A DNA stretch of 17,928 bases from an uncultured Oscillibacter sp. (GTDB lineage: Bacteria > Bacillota > Clostridia > Oscillospirales > Oscillospiraceae): assembly GCA_902490355.1 (NCBI GenBank), contig CABUDN010000036.1, positions 1 through 17,928 of the forward strand. The letters are read 5' to 3'. This document shows, in pieces, positions 12,901 to 17,928 of the stretch (positions are counted from its first letter, which is position 1; the number at the start of each line of letters is the position of its first letter). Under the pieces are notes generated by a model that was not told the DNA's origin, ran no database searches, and saw only the letters and a list, made by a program, of their open reading frames with translations. The position numbers and the translations under genes were made by a program.

Positions 12901-13674
12901 ATGACCTTCTCCCAATGCCTCAGCCAGGCCCGCAAGACCCGCGGAATGAGTCAGGAGGCCCTGGCCCATCAGGTCGGCGTATCCCGGCAGGCGGTCAGCA
13001 AGTGGGAAACCGGTGAAGCCCTGCCGGACCTGCCCCGGCTGTTGGCCGTTGCCGATGCCCTGGAGCTTCCGTTGGACGACCTGTGCGGCCGGGATCTGCC
13101 TCCATCCCCGCCCCCACCGCCTGCTCCCGGAACGGCTCCCAAACCAGACTCCTCTGCTCCGGCCGATATTTCCCAGCCCGCACCGCCCCCTTGTCCGGAT
13201 TCCGGCACTGCCTCCGCTCCCGCCCGGCTCCGGCTGCGGCGCATCCTCCCCCTGGTCATTGCCTTTTTCCTGGGCGCAGGGCTGACGGGCGGCGCCGTGT
13301 GGGGCGTCCGTCAGTCTCAGCTGGTCCCCTCCGAGGAGGCGGCCGCCGCAGACCTGCCGGAGGCATTCACCGTCTCCGGGCTGTCCTTCTCCAGCCAGAA
13401 TGACATCCTTTCCTATACCTTTACGCCCAGCACCGCCGCGCCGGGAACCACCTATCAAATTTCCTTCACGGATTCCCAAGGGCACACCGAGATCTTTGAC
13501 CCGTCATGCAGCGGCGGCGTGTGCAGCGGCACGGCGGTACTGGATCCCCTGGAATCCTATCAGGTCACCGTGACGGCCCAAACCGGCACGGCCCAGAGGA
13601 GCCTGGCCGTTGCGGGGAATCTGACCTTCGGCAAAAGCCGCGCTGACTGGATGCCTCTGGAAGAAATGCCTTGA
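12901..13674 (+). CDS. Membrane-anchored XRE-family HTH protein
   Basis: A 257-residue protein. The N-terminus is an XRE helix-turn-helix (5-56, MSQEALAHQVGVSRQAVSKW); a proline-rich linker (67-100) and a basic patch RLRLRR (109-114) follow. A single membrane helix (115-134) leads to an external beta-rich domain (150-257) resembling an Ig or Fn3 fold, with two cysteines in CSGGVC. This topology suggests a sensor that binds DNA at the membrane and senses something outside; the ligand is unknown. AAAGGAGGA ends 7 nt before the ATG at 12901. The -35 box of the downstream riboswitch promoter overlaps its stop codon. Confidence 0.78.
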   Translation: MTFSQCLSQARKTRGMSQEALAHQVGVSRQAVSKWETGEALPDLPRLLAVADALELPLDDLCGRDLPPSPPPPPAPGTAPKPDSSAPADISQPAPPPCPDSGTASAPARLRLRRILPLVIAFFLGAGLTGGAVWGVRQSQLVPSEEAAAADLPEAFTVSGLSFSSQNDILSYTFTPSTAAPGTTYQISFTDSQGHTEIFDPSCSGGVCSGTAVLDPLESYQVTVTAQTGTAQRSLAVAGNLTFGKSRADWMPLEEMP

Positions 13675-13699
13675 CGTTGACGGGGGCATATGATATGAT
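13671..13699 (+). promoter_or_regulatory. Promoter of the fluoride riboswitch-antiporter unit
   Basis: TTGACG (13671-13676), 17 bp and TATGAT (13694-13699) place transcription start near 13706, at the first base of the aptamer. The -35 overlaps the stop of the preceding gene. Confidence 0.8.
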
Positions 13700-13704
13700 A
13701 CCGC

Positions 13705-13802
13705 CCAGGGAATGAAGTTCTCCCCCGGGGCAACCCGAAACCGCTTGCAATGAGCTGATGACTTCTGCGATGCACTCCATCGCGGAATCATCGGCTTTTT
13801 TT
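13705..13802 (+). promoter_or_regulatory. Fluoride riboswitch (crcB motif) with intrinsic terminator
   Basis: The aptamer runs to about 13768. Its parts are: GGGA/TCCC stem with loop ATGAAGTTC; a linker hairpin CGGG-GCAA-CCCG (13726-13737); conserved AAACCGC; a short stem GCTT/GAGC; then GCTGATGACTTCTGC. GAAGT (13714-13718) pairs perfectly with ACTTC (13761-13765), which is the pseudoknot of this class. AGCTGATGA (13753-13761) can instead pair with TCATCGGCT (13788-13796) around an inner GCGATG/CATCGC hairpin, followed by seven T, forming a terminator. Fluoride binding should hold AGCTGATGA in the aptamer and allow read-through, making an ON switch. The class assignment rests on recalled consensus and these pairings. 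Confidence 0.88.
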
Positions 13803-13821
13803 ATGGAAAGGTGGCATTGTC

Positions 13822-15018
13822 ATGCTGACATCTCTGGCTCTGATTTTTTTGGTGGGACTGGCCATGGCCGCGCTGTGCCAGATGATCCGTCTGCCCCGGA
13901 TCATCGGTATGCTCCTGACCGGCATTTTGCTGGGTCCCTACGTGCTGAACTTGCTGGACGACTCCATTTTAATGATCTCGGCGGACCTGCGGGAAATGGC
14001 CCTGGTCATCATCCTCATCAAGGCGGGCCTGTCGCTCAAGCTCCAGGACCTCAAAGCGGTGGGCCGCCCGGCTCTGATGATGAGCTTTGTCCCCGCCAGC
14101 TTTGAGATTGTGGCCTATACGCTCTTCGCACCCCTGGTGCTGGGACTGACCCGGGTGGAAGCCGCGGTCATGGGCTCCGTGCTGGCGGCGGTGTCTCCGG
14201 CGGTGGTGGTTCCCCGGATGGTGCAGCTGATGGAAGAGGGCCGGGGCACCAAGCAGCACATCCCCCAGATGATTCTGGCCGGTGCCTCCTTGGACGACGT
14301 CTTTGTCATCGTGCTCTTTTCCACCTTCACCGGGATGGCCCAGGGCGGCACTGCGGATCTGGGCGCCTTTGCCGGCATCCCGGTGTCCATTGTGCTGGGC
14401 ATCGCCGTGGGCGCGGTGAGCGGTGTGGGACTGGCCTGGTTCTTTGAAACCCGCTACGCCCGCTCCCACAAGGTCCGGGGCAGCGTGAAAGTCATCATCG
14501 TTCTGGGCGCGGCGTTTTTGCTGACGGCCCTGGAGGACTGGCTGGACGGCCTGGTCCCCTTCTCCGGACTGCTGGCCGTCATCGCCATGGCCTGCGCTCT
14601 GCAGATGCGCAGCGCGGAAGTGGTTTCCCGGCGGCTGTCTGAAAAGTTCGGCAAGCTGTGGCTGGCGGCGGAAGTCATTCTCTTCGTGCTGGTGGGCGCG
14701 GCGGTGGACATCCGCTATACCCTCTCCGCCGGTGCCGGTGCCCTGGTGATGATCTTCCTGGCTTTGGCGGTGCGTTCGTGCGGCGTGCTGGTGTGCCTGC
14801 TGGGCACAGCCCTCACTGCCAAAGAACGGCTGTTTTGCGTCATTTCCTATCTGCCCAAAGCCACGGTGCAGGCCGCCATCGGCTCCGTCCCCCTGGCCAT
14901 GGGCCTGGCCTGCGGGAATCTGGTGCTGTCGGTGGCCGTGCTGGGGATCCTGATTACCGCTCCCCTGGGCGCCCTGGGCATGGACGCCACCAAGCATCGC
15001 CTGCTCCAAACCGAATAA
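13822..15018 (+). CDS. Cation:proton antiporter (CPA family), fluoride-responsive
   Basis: A 398-residue, very hydrophobic protein with about 12 membrane segments, in the plasma membrane. It has the sodium/hydrogen exchanger fold. PRIIGMLLTGILLGP is near the N-terminus and the ion-binding aspartate pair is in GASLDDVFVIVLFS, as in electrogenic CPA2-type exchangers. It lies 20 nt after the riboswitch terminator, with AAGGTGG before ATG 13822. Na+/H+ antiporters are a known class of fluoride riboswitch targets, probably helping cells handle proton or ion imbalance from HF entry, or exporting fluoride indirectly. No crcB or CLC-F gene is in the window. The gene ends at a shared terminator 3 bp downstream. 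Confidence 0.87.
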   Translation: MLTSLALIFLVGLAMAALCQMIRLPRIIGMLLTGILLGPYVLNLLDDSILMISADLREMALVIILIKAGLSLKLQDLKAVGRPALMMSFVPASFEIVAYTLFAPLVLGLTRVEAAVMGSVLAAVSPAVVVPRMVQLMEEGRGTKQHIPQMILAGASLDDVFVIVLFSTFTGMAQGGTADLGAFAGIPVSIVLGIAVGAVSGVGLAWFFETRYARSHKVRGSVKVIIVLGAAFLLTALEDWLDGLVPFSGLLAVIAMACALQMRSAEVVSRRLSEKFGKLWLAAEVILFVLVGAAVDIRYTLSAGAGALVMIFLALAVRSCGVLVCLLGTALTAKERLFCVISYLPKATVQAAIGSVPLAMGLACGNLVLSVAVLGILITAPLGALGMDATKHRLLQTE

Positions 15019-15054
15019 AAAACGTGCCGCCGGAGAACCGGCGGCACGTTTTTT
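15017..15054. terminator. Bidirectional terminator between antiporter and spoVAC
   Basis: A perfect 12-bp stem (15022-15033 with 15038-15049, loop AGAA) is flanked by an A-run on the left and a T-run on the right, so it works for both convergent genes. It overlaps both stop codons' edges. Confidence 0.92.
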
Positions 15055-15490
15055 ATCCCAGCAGCATCAGCACCACGCCATACAGGACCGATGCCAGGGT
15101 TCCAAATACGATCACCGGTCCGGCCACCTGGAACATTTTGGCCGCCATGCCGGTTACAAACCCCTCGCTTTTAAAATCAATGGCCGGTGAAACCACCGCA
15201 TTGGCAAATCCCGTAATGGGCACCAGCGTTCCCGCGCCGCCGAAGCGGGCCAGCCGGTTATAAAGGTTCAAACCGGTTAAGAGAGCCGACAGCGCCACCA
15301 GGGAGCAGGAGGTGGCCGTTCCCGCATCCTGGCGGCTGAGCCCCGCGTCAATCCATCCGTTTTGAATCAGCTGTCCCAGTACGCAGATCCCTCCGCCGAT
15401 CACAAAGGCCAGCGCGGTATCCCGCACAATGGGTGATTTCTTGGCACGGGCACTGACAAAGCGCTGATACTCCTCAGGTGTCATATCCAC
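15053..15490 (-). CDS. spoVAC: Stage V sporulation protein AC (SpoVAC)
   Basis: A 145-residue membrane protein with four hydrophobic segments and the SpoVAC hallmarks: IGGGICVLGQLIQ, a central ALLTGLNLYNRL, GGAGTLVPITGFANAV and FKSEGFVTGMAAKMFQVAGP. SpoVA proteins form the inner spore membrane channel for dipicolinic acid uptake and release. The GTG at 15490 is favoured over ATG 15484 because AAGGGGA lies 8 nt before the GTG. A sigma-G-like promoter lies upstream. It stands alone: spoVAD and spoVAE, its usual neighbours, are not adjacent, so either they are elsewhere or this is an extra copy. Confidence 0.87.
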   Translation of the reverse strand: MDMTPEEYQRFVSARAKKSPIVRDTALAFVIGGGICVLGQLIQNGWIDAGLSRQDAGTATSCSLVALSALLTGLNLYNRLARFGGAGTLVPITGFANAVVSPAIDFKSEGFVTGMAAKMFQVAGPVIVFGTLASVLYGVVLMLLG

Positions 15491-15520
15491 GGATCATGTC
15501 CCCTTCCCATTCGTTTTTCC

Positions 15521-15550
15521 TAGTCTGGCCTCTGCGGACGGGAAATATGC
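15521..15550 (-). promoter_or_regulatory. Sigma-G-like promoter of spoVAC
   Basis: On the minus strand GCATA (15546-15550), an 18-bp spacer and CAGACTA (15521-15527) resemble the forespore sigma-G boxes (GCATA and CATNNTA), one mismatch in the -10. This fits forespore expression of SpoVA proteins. Confidence 0.55.
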
Positions 15551-15554
15551 GTTC

Positions 15555-15583
15555 TTGCAAATATCCCGCAAACGCGGTAGACT
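15555..15583 (+). promoter_or_regulatory. Promoter of hemW
   Basis: TTGCAA (15555-15560), 17 bp and TAGACT (15578-15583) lie about 30 bp before the start codon, back to back with the spoVAC promoter. Confidence 0.6.
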
Positions 15584-15614
15584 AAAAGAATCAGTGAATG
15601 GGAGGATCACATCG

Positions 15615-16826
15615 ATGCATGTTACACCGCGCCCCCTGGGGCTGTATCTTCATATTCCCTTCTGCCGGCAAAAGTGTGCCTATTGCGACTTTTACTCCCT
15701 GTCCGGCCAGGATGCCCGGATGGATGATTATGTGGACGCCCTGTGTGCCCACCTGACGGAAGCCGCGCCCTCCGCCTCCGCACATCAGATCGACACCATC
15801 TATTTCGGCGGCGGCACCCCCAGCCTTCTGGGTGTCAAGCGCCTGACCACCCTGCTCAAAACCGTCTGCAAGCGGTATCACGTGGCCAAGGACGCGGAGA
15901 TCACCCTGGAAGCCAACCCGGAATCCGCCGGCGACTGGAAAGCACTCAAGGCGCTGCGCAAGGCCGGATTCAACCGGCTGTCCCTGGGCATGCAGTCCGC
16001 CAGCGACGCAGAACTCCAGCACATTGGCCGGGTACATACCATGGCGCAGGTCACCGCAGCCGTGGAAGCCGCCCGGAAAGCCCGGTTTGAAAACCTCTCC
16101 CTGGATCTCATTTACGGTCTCCCCGGCCAGAGTGCGGAGCAATGGCAGGAAAACCTTTCCGCCGCCGTGTCCCTGGCGCCGGAGCACCTGAGCTGCTATG
16201 GGCTGAAGGTGGAACCGGGCACTCCCCTCTATGCCCGGCAGGCGGAGGAAGATTTGCCCGACGATGAAGCCCAGGCGGACATGTATCTGTATACCGTGGA
16301 GTATCTTGCCCAGAACGGCTATGCCCAGTATGAAATCTCCAACTTTGCCCGGCCGGGCCGGGAGTCCCGGCACAACCTGAAATACTGGACGCTGCAGGAA
16401 TACGCGGGATTTGGCCCCGGCGCCCATTCCGACTTCGGCGGCGTGCGCTATGCCTACGAAAAGGACCTGGAGGGCTATATTCACGGTGTGAAGCACCACA
16501 TGCCGCTGCTCTCGGAAAGTGAGCGGATTCCGCCCCTGGACCGGGACACGGAATGGCTGATGCTGGGTCTGCGCACGGTGCAGGGCCTGGACCCCCGGGA
16601 ATTTGAAACCCGCTTCCGCCGCCGCTTCGACTGCTTCCTGCCCTTCCTGGCCGAGTGCTCCCGGGCGGGCTACGCGGTGGAAGAGGACGGCCGCTGGCAT
16701 CTGACCCCCAAGGGCTTCCTGGTATCCAACCGCATCATCGGCGGCATGCTGGACGCGCTGGCGGCAGAAAAGCGCCGCCGTGCGGAAGCCACCGCCCGGG
16801 GAGACTTCCGGGTCCATCTGGACTGA
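15615..16826 (+). CDS. hemW: HemW-type radical SAM protein (coproporphyrinogen III oxidase-like)
   Basis: A 403-residue radical SAM protein. The 4Fe-4S motif is HIPFCRQKCAYCDFYS with C17, C21 and C24 (C-x3-C-x2-C followed by DF, the HemN/HemW form), and the SAM-binding GGGTPS is at 65-70. ETLEANPES-like (ITLEANPESA), LSLGMQSAS and DLIYGLPGQ motifs follow, and a C-terminal HemW-like domain ends the chain. HemW proteins bind heme and act as heme chaperones, and they are often misannotated as HemN oxidases; the extra N-terminal features of true HemN are absent. ATG 15615 has GGAGGA 8 nt upstream. The CmpB-like gene follows after 13 nt, probably in the same transcript. Confidence 0.88.
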   Translation: MHVTPRPLGLYLHIPFCRQKCAYCDFYSLSGQDARMDDYVDALCAHLTEAAPSASAHQIDTIYFGGGTPSLLGVKRLTTLLKTVCKRYHVAKDAEITLEANPESAGDWKALKALRKAGFNRLSLGMQSASDAELQHIGRVHTMAQVTAAVEAARKARFENLSLDLIYGLPGQSAEQWQENLSAAVSLAPEHLSCYGLKVEPGTPLYARQAEEDLPDDEAQADMYLYTVEYLAQNGYAQYEISNFARPGRESRHNLKYWTLQEYAGFGPGAHSDFGGVRYAYEKDLEGYIHGVKHHMPLLSESERIPPLDRDTEWLMLGLRTVQGLDPREFETRFRRRFDCFLPFLAECSRAGYAVEEDGRWHLTPKGFLVSNRIIGGMLDALAAEKRRRAEATARGDFRVHLD

Positions 16827-16839
16827 GAAAGGAGCGTCC

Positions 16840-17862
16840 ATGCACGTCTATACCACGGGACAGTGGGTTCTGCTGTTCTTCTTCTACTGTTTTTGCGGCT
16901 GGGTCTGGGAATCGTGCTACGTATCGATCTGCCAGAGCCGCTGGGTCAACCGGGGCTTTTTGAACGGCCCCCTGCTCCCGATTTACGGGTTCGGCGCCAT
17001 CATCATTCTGTTTGCCACGCTGCCGGTGGAGGACAACCTGTATCTGGTATGGCTGTTCGGCATGCTTGCCGCCACAGCGCTGGAATATGTCACCGGCGCG
17101 GCCATGGAAGCCCTCTTCAAGGTGCGGTACTGGGATTACTCCAAGCACCGCTTTCAGCTCAACGGACACATCTGCCTTTCCAGTTCCATCGCCTGGGGAT
17201 TTTTCTCCATCTTTTTGGTACGCTTTCTCCACCCGCCCATCGGCCGGCTGCTGCTGGATATTCCCAGCTGGTGCGTGGATCCCCTGGCACTGGCGCTGAC
17301 GGTTGCATTCACCGCCGATGTGGTCCGCTCCGTTCAGGCAGCCATGGATCTGCGGGAAGTGCTCATGCGCGTGACGGAGGAGAACGAGGAACTGCGGCGT
17401 CTGGCCAAACGGGCGGAAGTGGCCGCAGCCTTTGCCGAGGATGATCTGCGTCGCTTCCGGGCCAAAACCGCCCTGGACGCTCAGCTGCTGCGGGAACGGG
17501 TAGAAGCGGAGCGGCAGACCTCCGAAGCGGCCCGTCAGGCCCGCAAACTGCGCCGCCGCGAGCTGGAAGAGGCCCGGATCCGGGACCGGGACCAGGCCAA
17601 ACTGGAGATTCTGGACACCATCTCCGAGGCTTTGGAGCGGGGCAAGGCCCGTCTGGAGAGTGTGGCGGAAGACTCCGCCGCATCCGGCCGGGAGGAACTG
17701 GCCGAGGCTCTGGAGCGAATCCGGGACTACCGGGCGGCAATCCGCACCCGCAAGACTGGCGCGCACCGCGCCGCTTTGCGTCTGCTGCGGGATAACCCCA
17801 CCGCCAAAGCCCGGGACTTTGGGGAAGCTTTGGAAACCCTGCGCAATCTGATCCGCAAATAA
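16840..17862 (+). CDS. CmpB-family membrane protein (putative ABC transporter permease) with coiled-coil tail
   Basis: A 340-residue protein. Residues 1-170 form a membrane domain of about five segments with the family signature GWVWESCYVSI, VNRGFLNGPLLPIYGFGA and YWDYSKHRFQLNGHICL. The rest (about 175-300) is a long charged coiled coil rich in Glu, Arg and Ala (for example RREKLRR-type stretches around QARKLRRRELEEARIRDRDQ), followed by a basic helical end. The family is labelled a putative ABC permease but no ATPase is adjacent, so transport is unproven. AAAGGAG lies 5 nt before ATG 16840, 13 nt after the hemW stop. The coiled coil is probably cytosolic. Confidence 0.75.
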   Translation: MHVYTTGQWVLLFFFYCFCGWVWESCYVSICQSRWVNRGFLNGPLLPIYGFGAIIILFATLPVEDNLYLVWLFGMLAATALEYVTGAAMEALFKVRYWDYSKHRFQLNGHICLSSSIAWGFFSIFLVRFLHPPIGRLLLDIPSWCVDPLALALTVAFTADVVRSVQAAMDLREVLMRVTEENEELRRLAKRAEVAAAFAEDDLRRFRAKTALDAQLLRERVEAERQTSEAARQARKLRRRELEEARIRDRDQAKLEILDTISEALERGKARLESVAEDSAASGREELAEALERIRDYRAAIRTRKTGAHRAALRLLRDNPTAKARDFGEALETLRNLIRK

Positions 17863-17870
17863 CAAATACA

Positions 17871-17906
17871 CGCCCGGCAGGCAAAATGCCTGCCGGGCGC
17901 GTTGTT
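17871..17906 (+). terminator. Terminator of hemW-cmpB operon
   Basis: A perfect 13-bp GC-rich stem (17871-17883 with 17887-17899, loop AAA) is followed by a short T-rich stretch (GTTGTTT). The T-run is weak but the stem is very stable. Confidence 0.75.
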
Positions 17907-17928
17907 TATGCCGGGGTATCGTCTGAAA

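Overview
The window looks like chromosome from a GC-rich, spore-forming member of the Clostridia, most likely Oscillospiraceae-like. The reasons are strong AGGAGG-type ribosome binding sites, a SpoVAC spore protein behind a sigma-G-like promoter, a YmfI-type SDR reductase, paired YitT proteins, a CmpB-family membrane protein and a divergent ParE/ParC pair. This placement comes from gene content and codon style; no database search was possible.

Layout. 1-1210: a minus-strand tRNA-Val(GAC) with terminator and promoter, divergent from a FabG/YmfI-like reductase that ends at a two-way terminator. 1209-2120: an XRE-S24 (LexA/CI-like) repressor on the minus strand, with three operator-like palindromes at exact 31-bp spacing over its promoter. 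2184-2431: a minus-strand tRNA-Thr(TGT)-tRNA-Tyr(GTA) unit. 2467-3156: three small + genes (zinc ribbon, coiled coil, sigma region-4 HTH). 3173-4840: a YitT-family protein and an Asp/Glu-racemase-like protein, then a terminator. 4862-5584: tRNA-Gly(GCC) followed on its 3' side by a tandem 171-bp array; each unit repeats the tRNA T-arm-to-CCA end and a terminator hairpin.

5609-12609: a six-gene minus-strand operon, parE-like, small membrane protein, parC-like, yitT, LUD protein, lipoprotein. The genes are tightly packed and sit behind one good sigma-A-type promoter. 12537-12900 is the divergent intergenic region; it holds that promoter, a cluster of three DnaA-box-like 9-mers and GTTGC/GCAAC palindromes. 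12901-15054: a membrane-anchored XRE protein, then a fluoride (crcB-type) riboswitch with its own promoter, controlling a cation:proton antiporter. 15053-15550: spoVAC on the minus strand. 15555-17906: hemW and a CmpB-like membrane protein, ending in a terminator.

The clearest functional logic is the riboswitch-antiporter unit: the aptamer 3' strand is also the 5' strand of a terminator, so fluoride binding should turn the antiporter on. The most unusual structures are the tRNA-Gly 3'-end array and the three-operator control region of an S24 repressor that has no divergent gene left to control.
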